Part shown: piece by piece, positions 1 through 8,099 of the stretch
Layout: each line of letters opens with the position of its first letter
Numbering within the stretch: position 1 is the stretch's first letter
DNA from: JBGRQB01 sp041725875
GTDB taxonomy: Bacteria > Bacteroidota > Ignavibacteria > Ignavibacteriales > Melioribacteraceae
Reading direction: 5' to 3'
Assembly: GCA_041725875.1 (NCBI GenBank)
Contig: JBGRQB010000119.1
Coordinates: forward strand, 1 to 13,881
Length of the DNA stretch: 13,881 bases
Notes under the pieces: model-generated
Databases searched by the model: none
Seen by the model: only the letters and a program-made list of their open reading frames with translations
Told to the model about the DNA's origin: nothing
Program-made: the position numbers and the translations under genes

Positions 1-1161
1 GTGATGGAAAGGCTGTAAGAAGATTCCTCTTCTGATCAACTGAGTATAAAACTCTTTACGACGCTGTTTGTAAAGACCTGTATCATCCTTTTTGAAAGTG
101 ATAAAGTACATTACAGGATTACCTGAAAATTCAGCACCCAGCTCAGGATATTTATCAAGTTTCTCTTTTATGCCTGCTGTAAATTTAGTTCCTTTATCCC
201 AAAGTTTATCAAGGATATTATCTCTTTCAAGAATTTCAATTGTTTTAAGAGCAGCAATATAAGAAGTACTGTTAGGGAAGAAAGTAGATGAAATAAATAC
301 ATCCTTTTCACCTTTTTTCATAATTTCCGCTTTACCGCAAACCGCGCCAATTGAATATCCGTTTGCCATTGCTTTACCAAAAGTAGCAAGATCAGGAGTA
401 ACGCCGTAACGTTTCTGCGCACCACCCATTGACATTCTGAAACCGGAACGGATCTCATCAAAAATCAATACAACGCCATACTGTTTTGCAATTGCCTGAA
501 CCTTTTGTAAGAAGTTATCTTCCGGTTCTTCCATTTTAGCAGCCAGAGGATGACCAACAGGAGTAACAATAATTGCAGCAGTTTCTTTTCCATGCTCTTT
601 CATTAAAGCTTCTAATGAATCGATATCGTTGTAACGGAATTCGTGAACATCTTCATATAACTTTTCAGGGATACCGCCTTTAACTTCAACACACCAGTCG
701 TGCCAGCCGTGGTAACCGCATCTCATTACTTTTGTTCTGTCAGTAAAAGATCTTGCAAGTCTGATTGCACAGGTAGTTGCATCTGAACCTGTTTTTAAGA
801 ATACTGACATTTCAGCACAAGGGATATGCTCCTGCAATTTTTTTGCAAGTATATTCTGATGTTTCTGAGTAAGAGAGAAACAGAAACCTTTTTGCTGAAT
901 CTGTTCAATAACTGCGTTGTCAACTTCTTCTTCTCTGTATCCTAAAATGATAGGCCCATAAGCACAAAGGTAATCTATATATTCGTTGCCGTCTACGTCA
1001 ATTACTTTTCCGCCTTTACCTTCTTCAAAAAAGATAGGAAATTCACCTTCAACAAAGTTGTAAGGTCTTCTGATACCAAGAACACCGCCCGGAATCAATT
1101 CCTGTGCTTCTTCAAAATATTTGTTACTGTTCTCTAAATTTAATTTTGCTTTATTTTCCAT
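1..1161 (-). CDS. kat: Class III PLP aminotransferase, probable 3-aminobutyryl-CoA aminotransferase (3' end outside window)
   Basis: An open frame of 387 codons starts at ATG 1161 and runs off the left edge, so the C-terminus is missing. It belongs to the class III PLP fold near glutamate-1-semialdehyde aminomutase: an N-terminal IPGGV stretch, VDGNEYIDY, the phosphate-binding GSDAT (125-129), YHGWH (150-154), DEIRSGFR beginning at Asp235, and the PLP Schiff-base lysine Lys263 in TFGKAMANG. The gene follows the CoA-transferase beta gene by 23 bases, with AAGGA ten bases before the ATG. In the lysine pathway an acyl-CoA beta-transaminase (Kat) is known to convert 3-aminobutyryl-CoA plus 2-oxoglutarate to acetoacetyl-CoA plus glutamate, replacing the ammonia-lyase Kal. 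With no kal in view and a thiolase beside it, Kat is the best reading. The class III call is certain. The Kat substrate is inferred from context, and a glutamate-1-semialdehyde aminomutase paralogue is the main alternative. Confidence 0.75.
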   Translation of the reverse strand, partial: MENKAKLNLENSNKYFEEAQELIPGGVLGIRRPYNFVEGEFPIFFEEGKGGKVIDVDGNEYIDYLCAYGPIILGYREEEVDNAVIEQIQQKGFCFSLTQKHQNILAKKLQEHIPCAEMSVFLKTGSDATTCAIRLARSFTDRTKVMRCGYHGWHDWCVEVKGGIPEKLYEDVHEFRYNDIDSLEALMKEHGKETAAIIVTPVGHPLAAKMEEPEDNFLQKVQAIAKQYGVVLIFDEIRSGFRMSMGGAQKRYGVTPDLATFGKAMANGYSIGAVCGKAEIMKKGEKDVFISSTFFPNSTSYIAALKTIEILERDNILDKLWDKGTKFTAGIKEKLDKYPELGAEFSGNPVMYFITFKKDDTGLYKQRRKEFYTQLIRRGIFLQPFHH

Positions 1162-1184
1162 TTGCTGTAATTCCTTATTTTAAT

Positions 1185-1955
1185 TTAGCGGCCAATTATT
1201 AATCTTAAAGGATCAACTTCTTCGCGAAGTATTCTTAATTCTTCATCAGAAGGAGGAAGAGTTTCTTTAAGATCTTCAGCCCAAAGTAATTCAAAACCTG
1301 TGTTTTCAATTATCTGTTCTTTTGTAATTCCGGGATGAATAGATTCAACCATCAATCTTTTTGATTCTGGATGGTATCCCATTATACAAAGATCTGTTAC
1401 ACATTTTGATGGTCCGGTACCGGGAGGCAGTCCTGCTTCTTCTCTTGCATTGCCGCCGGCAAGGTAACCGGGAGTTGTAACAAAATCTATTTTTTCGGTA
1501 AAGCGGTTTTTGTTGTGTACAGTCATACACATACTGTCCCAGCACAAGCTTGCAAGATCATTTGCACCGCCTGAACCCGGGAATCTTACTTTTGGATTTT
1601 TATAATCATCACCAACCATTGTTGAGTTGATATTTCCATAAGCATCTATCTGCGCGCCACCTATAAAAGCAGTATCAACTTCACCTCTCTGAAGCATTGC
1701 CATAATGTTATCCATTGATGTTGCCCACAATCCTTTGTGGAAAGTGCGACTGTCACCAACTGAGATAGGCATACTTGGCAGCTGCGGACCAATACCGCCT
1801 GCTTCAAATAATACAGTCATATGAGGTGCGTGTAATTTCTGAGCCAGCATTGCTGCTGCGCAGGGTGCGCCGGTTCCTACTATAATAACCGAGTTATCTT
1901 TTAATTCTCGCGAAGCTGATGCGAGCATTAGTTCCATTGAATTGTAATCACTCAT
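1185..1955 (-). CDS. Family I CoA-transferase, beta subunit (glutaconate CoA-transferase GctB type)
   Basis: The product has 256 residues, close to GctB-type subunits. The catalytic glutamate that forms the glutamyl-CoA thioester is present as Glu51 in VLFEAGG. The GSGGAND glycine loop is at 127-133. Retention of Glu51 argues against the decarboxylase offshoot of this family, which has lost it. It pairs with the alpha subunit 43 bases upstream. The ATG at 1955 has AAGGA about eight bases before it. In this operon the expected reaction is CoA transfer from acetyl-CoA (or another acyl-CoA) to the acetoacetate released by Kce, feeding acetoacetyl-CoA to the neighbouring thiolase. The fold and chemistry are read from sequence; the acetoacetate substrate is inferred from context, since the subunits resemble glutaconate-type rather than AtoD/AtoA enzymes. 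Confidence 0.88.
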   Translation of the reverse strand: MSDYNSMELMLASASRELKDNSVIIVGTGAPCAAAMLAQKLHAPHMTVLFEAGGIGPQLPSMPISVGDSRTFHKGLWATSMDNIMAMLQRGEVDTAFIGGAQIDAYGNINSTMVGDDYKNPKVRFPGSGGANDLASLCWDSMCMTVHNKNRFTEKIDFVTTPGYLAGGNAREEAGLPPGTGPSKCVTDLCIMGYHPESKRLMVESIHPGITKEQIIENTGFELLWAEDLKETLPPSDEELRILREEVDPLRLIIGR

Positions 1956-1998
1956 ATATATATCCTTGTTTTATTTTCTTAAATTAGTTTGACTTTAA

Positions 1999-2973
1999 TT
2001 AAATTTTCTCAAGTTTACGAAGCTCTTCAATCTTAGCTTCACCACCACATTTTTCTACATATTCATTAAAGTCTTTACAGGAATAAATATACTTATCAAG
2101 ATGTGCTTCCAATGTTTCAGGAGTTTTTTCCGCAACAAGCCATTCTTTTAAATGATCTTCGTCAGAAAAATAATGTCCGCACATATTTCCCGGATAAGAA
2201 CCGTTTTTAACTTCAACCACGGCATCAATCGCAATCCACGGAATAATAGTCTTTTCAGGATTATCTCTGAAATATTCCGTTGGAACTAGTTCTTCACAGG
2301 TAATGATAACTCTTTTTGATGCAAGTGCAAGATCATCGTCAGTTACAACTATACCGTTAATTTCACAGTTACCCATTTCATCTGCTTTATGCACGTGAAT
2401 AACCGCAACATCAGGGTTAAGCGCAGGTACAAGCACAACAGGCTGACCGGTAAAAGGACACTTTACAACTTGCGAAGCAGAATACTCATAAGTATCTGTT
2501 CCAAGATTTACATAAGTAGGCATAAAAGGAACACCTTTTGCCCCTGCTGTAATTCTCCAGCCAAGAGAAGCGTTTGACCATTCGCAAACTTCAATTGCAC
2601 CTGCCTGATGAGCTTTTCTTGCAACTGTTGAAAGTCCGCGCGCTTCAAGTCCTACAATATAAGCAGCATCAACTTTACTTATACATCCGCCGGAAACAAG
2701 TACTTCATAATCGTGAGTAGTTGTATGACCGCAAAAAGTTATATCTTTCTTTTTCTGTCTTACAATTTCGTGAAGCAGGGAAGTGGCAATTCTGTTTGTA
2801 CCAAATCCGCCCGAAGCAAGGTAACATCCGTCAGTAACATATTTTTCAATTGCTTCTTTAACAGTTGTAACTTTGTTTCTTTGTCCACGATTGGAGTTCT
2901 TACGTGATTCTCTGAACTCGAACGGAGTAACATCTTTAAATAATGGGCCTTTACCTTTTGAAATAACTTCCAT
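1999..2973 (-). CDS. Family I CoA-transferase, alpha subunit (glutaconate CoA-transferase GctA type)
   Basis: The product has 324 residues and forms the CoA-binding half of the heteromeric transferase. The core begins near residue 34 (KVTTVKEAIEKYV) and carries the glycine loop GGFGTNR at 55-61 and the HTTTHDYEVL stretch at 83-92. About 33 residues before the core form a polar N-terminal extension, which I recall from a CoA-transferase subfamily outside classical GctA. The ATG at 2973 is supported by AGGAG seven bases upstream, lying in the 14-base gap after the thiolase stop, so the extension is probably real. The following beta-subunit gene completes the enzyme. Its likely role is activation of acetoacetate made by Kce. 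The donor and acceptor cannot be settled from sequence; glutaconate or another short acyl acid remains possible. Confidence 0.87.
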   Translation of the reverse strand: MEVISKGKGPLFKDVTPFEFRESRKNSNRGQRNKVTTVKEAIEKYVTDGCYLASGGFGTNRIATSLLHEIVRQKKKDITFCGHTTTHDYEVLVSGGCISKVDAAYIVGLEARGLSTVARKAHQAGAIEVCEWSNASLGWRITAGAKGVPFMPTYVNLGTDTYEYSASQVVKCPFTGQPVVLVPALNPDVAVIHVHKADEMGNCEINGIVVTDDDLALASKRVIITCEELVPTEYFRDNPEKTIIPWIAIDAVVEVKNGSYPGNMCGHYFSDEDHLKEWLVAEKTPETLEAHLDKYIYSCKDFNEYVEKCGGEAKIEELRKLEKI

Positions 2974-2987
2974 ATTATACTCCTATA

Positions 2988-4169
2988 TTATAATGATTTT
3001 ACACACATTGCAATTCCCATACCGCCGCCGATACATAAGGTTGCAAGACCTTTCTCAACTTTACGGCGTTTCATTTCGTGAAGTAATGTTACCAGAATTC
3101 TGGCACCACTTGCACCTATAGGATGACCAAGAGCAATTGCACCGCCGTTAACATTTACAATTTCACTGTTCCAGCCAAGTTCTTTTTCAACTGATAATGA
3201 CTGAGCAGCAAATGCTTCATTAGCTTCAATCAATTCAAGATCTTCAACTTTCCAGTCAGCTTTGGTTAATGCTTTTTTAACTGCTCCTGCAGGACCAATA
3301 CCCATAATAGAAGGATCACAGCCGTGCTCTGCATAAGAAACAATTTCAGCCATCGGAGTTAAGTTGTGCTTTTTAACAGCTTCTTCAGATGCAACCAATA
3401 CAAGAGCAGCGCCGTCATTAATACCTGAAGCGTTTGCAGCAGTTACAGTTCCGTCTTTTTTGAATGCAGGACGAAGTTTACCTAAAGATTCAACAGTTAC
3501 ACCTGCACGCGGAAATTCATCTGTCTTAAATTCAATCGGGTCTTTCTTTCTCTGAGGAATTAACACAGGAATAATTTCATCCCCGAACTTTCCGTCATTC
3601 ATTGCTTTTTCAGTTTTGTTTTGTGAACCGCAGGCAAATGTATCCTGTTCTTCACGACTAATATCATATTTCTCAGCCAGATTTTCAGCAGTAATTCCCA
3701 TATGATACTGATTAAATACATCAGTTAAACCATCGGAAACCATTGTGTCAATCAGCTGACCGTCACCCATTCTGTAACCGTTACGGGCCTGTTTCAAAAT
3801 ATATGGAGCCTGGTTCATATTTTCCGCACCGCCGGCAATTAACATTTCAGAATCACCAAGCATAATTTCCTGTGCAGCAGCCACAACTGTTTTAAGTCCT
3901 GAACCGCAAACCATATTAAGAGTGTGAGCAGTTTTTTCTACAGGAAGACCAGCTTTAATTGCAGTCTGACGCGCAGGGTTTTGTCCCTGACCAGCCTGTA
4001 ATACGTTTCCTAATATTACGCCGTCAAGATCTTCTTTTTTAATTCCGGTCTGTTCAACAAGTGCATTTAACACAGGCACTGCCAGGTCAGATGCGCTTAT
4101 GTTTGCCAAAGTACCATTAAAACTGCCTATTGCAGTTCTTAACGCGTTAACAATATAAACTTTTCTCAT
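2988..4169 (-). CDS. atoB: Acetyl-CoA C-acetyltransferase (acetoacetyl-CoA thiolase)
   Basis: This is a full-length thiolase of 393 residues, the typical length for biosynthetic or degradative acetoacetyl-CoA thiolases. The nucleophilic Cys88 is in NMVCGSG, the NEAFA motif lies in the C-terminal half, His349 is in ALGHPIGASG, and the second catalytic cysteine Cys379 is in CIGGGMG. It reversibly converts acetoacetyl-CoA plus CoA to two acetyl-CoA. Here it would act in the cleavage direction on acetoacetyl-CoA from two sources: transamination of 3-aminobutyryl-CoA and CoA transfer to acetoacetate. One of the resulting acetyl-CoA molecules is needed to prime Kce. The gene lies 24 bases after kamE and 14 bases before the CoA-transferase alpha gene. 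The ribosome site is weak (GGA just before the ATG). The symbol is by function; thlA is an equally valid name. Confidence 0.95.
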   Translation of the reverse strand: MRKVYIVNALRTAIGSFNGTLANISASDLAVPVLNALVEQTGIKKEDLDGVILGNVLQAGQGQNPARQTAIKAGLPVEKTAHTLNMVCGSGLKTVVAAAQEIMLGDSEMLIAGGAENMNQAPYILKQARNGYRMGDGQLIDTMVSDGLTDVFNQYHMGITAENLAEKYDISREEQDTFACGSQNKTEKAMNDGKFGDEIIPVLIPQRKKDPIEFKTDEFPRAGVTVESLGKLRPAFKKDGTVTAANASGINDGAALVLVASEEAVKKHNLTPMAEIVSYAEHGCDPSIMGIGPAGAVKKALTKADWKVEDLELIEANEAFAAQSLSVEKELGWNSEIVNVNGGAIALGHPIGASGARILVTLLHEMKRRKVEKGLATLCIGGGMGIAMCVKSL

Positions 4170-4193
4170 ATTCCAACTCTTTATTTTTTAACC

Positions 4194-4928
4194 TTAGTTA
4201 TTTAATTGTCTTTCTACCATTTTCTGCACAATAAAAGTTCCAACGTGGTTAGCATAAGATCCTCGTCCAAAACCAACATCAAAACCTAACTCAAGTGCAA
4301 ATTTATGATTAATCCTCGGGCCGCCTGCAACAAGTATAAATTTATCGCGAATGCCCTCGGCTTCTAACATTTCTATAAATTGTGTCATATTTTTAATATG
4401 AACATCTTTTTGTGTTACCACCTGCGAAACCAATATTGCATCTGCATTAACTTTTTTAGCATAAGCAATAAGTTCTTCATTAGGAACCTGAGCTCCAAGG
4501 TTGTGAGCTTCTACCATTTTATATCTTTCAAGTCCGTAGTTGCCGTCAAAACCTTTCATATTCATAATTGCATCAATACCAACAGTGTGTGCATCAGTTC
4601 CTGTACAGGCGCCTACAACAACAACTTTTCTGCCTATGTGCTCTTCAATGTAGCTGCTCACTTCTTTGTAGTTCATATATTCTTCAGCAGCTTCATTTAC
4701 TTCTATTTTATCATAATCAACACTAACACTTGTTTTTCCGTATACAACAAAAAATGTGTAACCTTCAGCCATCTTTTTAGAATGAACTATTTCACAGCTG
4801 TCAAAACCAAGCTTTAACACAAACTGCAATGCAGCTTCTTTTGCTTTAGATGATTCTTCAACCGGCAAAGTGAATGACAATTGCACCTGTCCGTCATTCT
4901 CAGTATCGCCATAAGATTTTATAAACAT
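4194..4928 (-). CDS. kamE: Lysine 5,6-aminomutase, beta (cobalamin-binding) subunit
   Basis: This is the B12- and PLP-carrying subunit of the adenosylcobalamin-dependent mutase that moves the epsilon amino group of beta-lysine (or D-lysine) to carbon 5. The product has 244 residues. The base-off cobalamin motif DAHTVG gives His114 as the lower cobalt ligand. Lys125 in MNMKG lies 11 residues later, exactly the spacing between the cobalamin His133 and PLP Lys144 of the Clostridium sticklandii subunit. A Rossmann-like B12 domain follows to the C-terminus, with AGGPR near the end. AGGAG sits about six bases before the ATG at 4928, a strong ribosome site. The gene follows kamD by 24 bases, as expected for a two-subunit enzyme. 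Identity is secure. Confidence 0.97.
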   Translation of the reverse strand: MFIKSYGDTENDGQVQLSFTLPVEESSKAKEAALQFVLKLGFDSCEIVHSKKMAEGYTFFVVYGKTSVSVDYDKIEVNEAAEEYMNYKEVSSYIEEHIGRKVVVVGACTGTDAHTVGIDAIMNMKGFDGNYGLERYKMVEAHNLGAQVPNEELIAYAKKVNADAILVSQVVTQKDVHIKNMTQFIEMLEAEGIRDKFILVAGGPRINHKFALELGFDVGFGRGSYANHVGTFIVQKMVERQLNN

Positions 4929-4952
4929 TGTTTCTCCTGTTTTCTAATTGAA

Positions 4953-6503
4953 CTAAAATAACTCTTTTTTAAGATGATCTTCAATCGGGTTCCAATAGTT
5001 TTCTGCTTTTGCAAAAACTCCGTCAAAACCTTTACCCGCATTTTTTGCTCTCTTTATATCAGCAAAATCTCCGCGTTCAATTGAATTAAAAAGTCCGTTT
5101 TGTTCTATCTGTTTCATAAAATCCAGAGTCTGTTCTAAAACCTGATTGGCTCTGTTTACAATTATTCCGTCTTGCTTAAATTCTATTTCATCTGCAAGAT
5201 CTGCAATGTTGTTCATTACATACTGCGCGTTTTCAACACCCAGGTATCTGTCCTGCATAAACGGAGTATGAATTGCTTCTGTCAACATTCCAAGAAGGTG
5301 AATTGACTGTCCCGTTAACTTGGAAACAAAGTTAAACATTGTGTTCATTGCATATCCTTTAAAGATATCACCACTCATAAATTTTGTAGGAGGCATATAT
5401 TTAAGAGGGCACTCAGGAAAGATTTCTCTTGCCATCTGCGCCTGTGCAAGTTCATATAAAAATCCGTTTTTAAGTCTCGGATCCATTTCAAATGCGTGTC
5501 CCAGACCCATCAGCTTGTGAGGCATACCCGCACTTAAAGCGAATTGTTCATTTAACAACTGAGATGCAAGAACAGTGTAAGCTTTTTCATAGGCATCTGA
5601 AGTTGTAAGGTAGTTATCTTCACCGGAGTTGATGATAATGCCCGCATAAGAGTTTATCATTCTGGAAAACTTCTGATCCACAAAAGTTCTGTACATATTA
5701 ATATCTCTGAAAAGTACACCGTACATTGAATCGTTAAGCATCATATCCAGACGCTCAACAGCACCCATTGCAGCTATTTCCGGCATACATAAACCTGAAC
5801 AGTAGTTTACAAGTTTAATATACTTGCCAACTTTATCTCCGGCTTCGTCAAGAGCCTTACGCATAATCTTAAAGTTTTCCTGAGTTGCATAAGTTCCGCC
5901 AAATCCTTCTGTTGTTGCACCATAAGGTACAAAGTCAAGAAGTGACTGTCCTGTAGTTCTGATCACCGCAATAATATCTGCGCCCTGTTCAACAGCAGCA
6001 GCAGCCTGCTTAACATCTTCATAAATGTTGCCTGTTGCAACAATCAGATATAATTCCGTTTCATTACTGTTCTCTTTAAACTCTGTCTGTTTCTCTGTTC
6101 TGAAGTCAACATTCTTTTTAACCTTTTCAGAATACTCTTTAACAAGCTCTTCTGCTTTTTCTTCAATATATTTGAAGTCAACAAGATCAATTTCAGATAT
6201 GTCAAGTCCCTCAGCTATTTCACGGTTAAGTTCCGCAGGAGTTAATCCTTTTTTTAGTAAAGCATTAATATAGTAACGGGCAGCACCTGTTTCCGCTTTA
6301 TCTTTAAGTGATTCCACAATAATGTTAGGAACAGGAACCTGCTCAGAGTTACAATCGTCAGCGCCCAGAAGACGCAGGGTGGCGCGTTCAACCGTAACGG
6401 ATGTGTGTCCGTCAATATATTCTTGAATAGGCGCAGTTATCTTTGCAGCCAATTCGCGCAAAAGTTCAATTTTTTCTTTCGAAAGATTTAACTTTGCTTT
6501 CAT
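4953..6503 (-). CDS. kamD: Lysine 5,6-aminomutase, alpha (catalytic) subunit
   Basis: This 516-residue TIM-barrel subunit of lysine 5,6-aminomutase has the normal family length. PLP and substrate contacts known from the Clostridium sticklandii structure map here with a constant offset of minus 2: Arg182 and Ser187 in IRTTGQS, Ser236 in NYCSG, Tyr261, Arg266 in LFRD, and Asp296 in GEDNY. The conserved block FVPYGATTEGFGG follows Ser187. The start codon overlaps the kamC stop by four bases (ATGA), which suggests translational coupling, and GGAG lies ten bases upstream inside kamC. The product 3,5-diaminohexanoate goes to Kdd. The residue matches rest on my recollection of the published structure. 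Confidence 0.97.
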   Translation of the reverse strand: MKAKLNLSKEKIELLRELAAKITAPIQEYIDGHTSVTVERATLRLLGADDCNSEQVPVPNIIVESLKDKAETGAARYYINALLKKGLTPAELNREIAEGLDISEIDLVDFKYIEEKAEELVKEYSEKVKKNVDFRTEKQTEFKENSNETELYLIVATGNIYEDVKQAAAAVEQGADIIAVIRTTGQSLLDFVPYGATTEGFGGTYATQENFKIMRKALDEAGDKVGKYIKLVNYCSGLCMPEIAAMGAVERLDMMLNDSMYGVLFRDINMYRTFVDQKFSRMINSYAGIIINSGEDNYLTTSDAYEKAYTVLASQLLNEQFALSAGMPHKLMGLGHAFEMDPRLKNGFLYELAQAQMAREIFPECPLKYMPPTKFMSGDIFKGYAMNTMFNFVSKLTGQSIHLLGMLTEAIHTPFMQDRYLGVENAQYVMNNIADLADEIEFKQDGIIVNRANQVLEQTLDFMKQIEQNGLFNSIERGDFADIKRAKNAGKGFDGVFAKAENYWNPIEDHLKKELF

Positions 6504-8098
6504 AATTTCTCATCTCCATCTTCAATATATTTCTCTGCAAGCTGAATAATATCTTTATCCAGCCCCAATATTTTTGCTATTTTTATTGCATCATTGTTTC
6601 TGCTGTTGTTTTCAACTTCCTTTTCAACCTTGTAGGTTATGCTGTTGTGAATTACTGCAATTTTATCTGCAAGCTCTTCAGATTCGGAAAACTCATTGCT
6701 TCCCATATTCTGCCAGTTGATGCCTTTCATCTTAAAGCACTCAACATTGGGGAGTTTTGGCAGACTCGTATAATGTGTTGATACAAACGCCTGTATCTTT
6801 TCATTACTTCCAAAATATTCAATCAGTGCCGAAAGAAGAGCAACAGCTTCTGTTGAGTTTGTTGTTCTTGCAGGTTCATCAAGTATTAACAGTTTTGTGC
6901 CGTCACTGTTTTTAACAGCATTGATAAGCTGTTCTATTTCCAGTCCGTAACTGCTTAGGCCGTCAGTTTTTTCTTCTCTGTTTTCACCAATGTAAAATAT
7001 TGAATTAAAGAGGTGAGTGGAGAAACTCTCCGCAGGTACAAAAAAACCGAGCTGTGCCAATACCTGAAAAAATGAAAGTGTCTGCAGCGTAACTGTTTTA
7101 CCGCTCATATTAGAACCGTGAAGAACGTTGACATTCATATCCAATTTTAAGTCAAGCGGATGATAAGTCACATTTCTGCTCTCACATTTACTCTCAAGTG
7201 AAAGTAATCTGCCGCCTTTTAACTCAATCTCTTTGCCGTTGCTTATTTGTGGTCTAACCGATCTGGTTTTAACCGCAAGGTAAGTCTTGGCAAAAATTCT
7301 GTCAAAAAGTGCAACAGCATTTATCTTATCTTCAAGTGCTTCTCTGTGCTGGTTAATCTTTTGTGAAATTGAAAAAATAATCTCTGTTTCAATATCTTTC
7401 TCTTTTGTAAAGAGTACTTCTTTCTGTGCTGTGAGATCTATATACTCTTTGCCGTAGACAGGCTTAACAACAAGCTGTTTATTGTCGTAGGCTTCAACAT
7501 AAATCTGTTCGGAGTTAAACTCACGCGCAACAGTGTTGTTTACAAGCAGGAACTCTCTGAAACGAAAATCGAGATTAAACTTTTCCAGCAGATTTTTATG
7601 AACTGAATCTTTTACCTGAGCAAGTTCCTTGTTAACCTTATGAATCTCACTTCTTGTTAATTTAAGGTTGTCGGAATATGCTTCGTTTATGTAAAAGGTT
7701 TCTTCATTTTTTTCTTCTATATCAAGTGACGATTTTAACTCTTCAAGCTCAAATGAAAATTTGAACAGATCAATAATCTCTTTTGTTATAAGTCGGTTTA
7801 TTGCCGAATAGTTTATTAAAAACTTTTTGAAATTAAACAATTCGGGAGAAGAGTATTGCTCCTTAAACTCAGGAAGCTGCGGAATGCGGGAAAGATGATA
7901 CTGAATTTTACTTACCTTAAAATCATCCTTAAACAGATTGCTTTTTACAGTCTCAATTAAATCAAACTCTTTGTTTAATTCATTAACAGAGCTGAAATAA
8001 CTGATATGCTGTTTATAAACCTTGCCGTACCAGGAAAGGGGATTAAACATATTCAGTATAAAATCTGTTTCGGAAAATATTCTTAAAGCATTATTCAT
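6500..8098 (-). CDS. kamC: MutS-like ATPase of lysine fermentation clusters
   Basis: The C-terminal half is a MutS-type ABC ATPase (numbering from an upstream in-frame ATG at 8116; subtract 6 for the start used here). It has Walker A GSNMSGKT at 334-341, a signature-like region DGLSSYGLEIEQL at 385-397, Walker B LLILDEP at 409-415, the H-loop STHYTS with His448, and a tail (about 496-530) resembling the MutS C-terminal helices. The N-terminal half looks helical and like the MutS lever and clamp; no mismatch-recognition domain is evident. I chose ATG 8098 because GGGA lies seven bases before it, while 8116 has no ribosome site. This start is one base after the kamB stop. MutS-like genes between kamA and kamD are known from other lysine clusters. 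Their function is unsettled; given the neighbours I infer ATP-dependent maintenance or reactivation of lysine 5,6-aminomutase rather than DNA repair. Confidence 0.85.
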   Translation of the reverse strand: MNNALRIFSETDFILNMFNPLSWYGKVYKQHISYFSSVNELNKEFDLIETVKSNLFKDDFKVSKIQYHLSRIPQLPEFKEQYSSPELFNFKKFLINYSAINRLITKEIIDLFKFSFELEELKSSLDIEEKNEETFYINEAYSDNLKLTRSEIHKVNKELAQVKDSVHKNLLEKFNLDFRFREFLLVNNTVAREFNSEQIYVEAYDNKQLVVKPVYGKEYIDLTAQKEVLFTKEKDIETEIIFSISQKINQHREALEDKINAVALFDRIFAKTYLAVKTRSVRPQISNGKEIELKGGRLLSLESKCESRNVTYHPLDLKLDMNVNVLHGSNMSGKTVTLQTLSFFQVLAQLGFFVPAESFSTHLFNSIFYIGENREEKTDGLSSYGLEIEQLINAVKNSDGTKLLILDEPARTTNSTEAVALLSALIEYFGSNEKIQAFVSTHYTSLPKLPNVECFKMKGINWQNMGSNEFSESEELADKIAVIHNSITYKVEKEVENNSRNNDAIKIAKILGLDKDIIQLAEKYIEDGDEKL

Positions 8099-8099
8099 C

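Noticed and set aside
4380..4817. Long plus-strand open frame opposite kamE (145 codons), and similar shorter plus-strand frames opposite other genes
   Set aside because: They lie entirely antisense to securely identified genes, are rich in Phe, Ile, Ser and Asn as expected from AT-rich complements, and match no family I know.
6500..8098. Calling kamC a DNA mismatch repair MutS or MutS2
   Set aside because: The ATPase is MutS-like, but the protein is short at about 530 residues, shows no mismatch-recognition domain or Smr domain, and is locked into a lysine operon.
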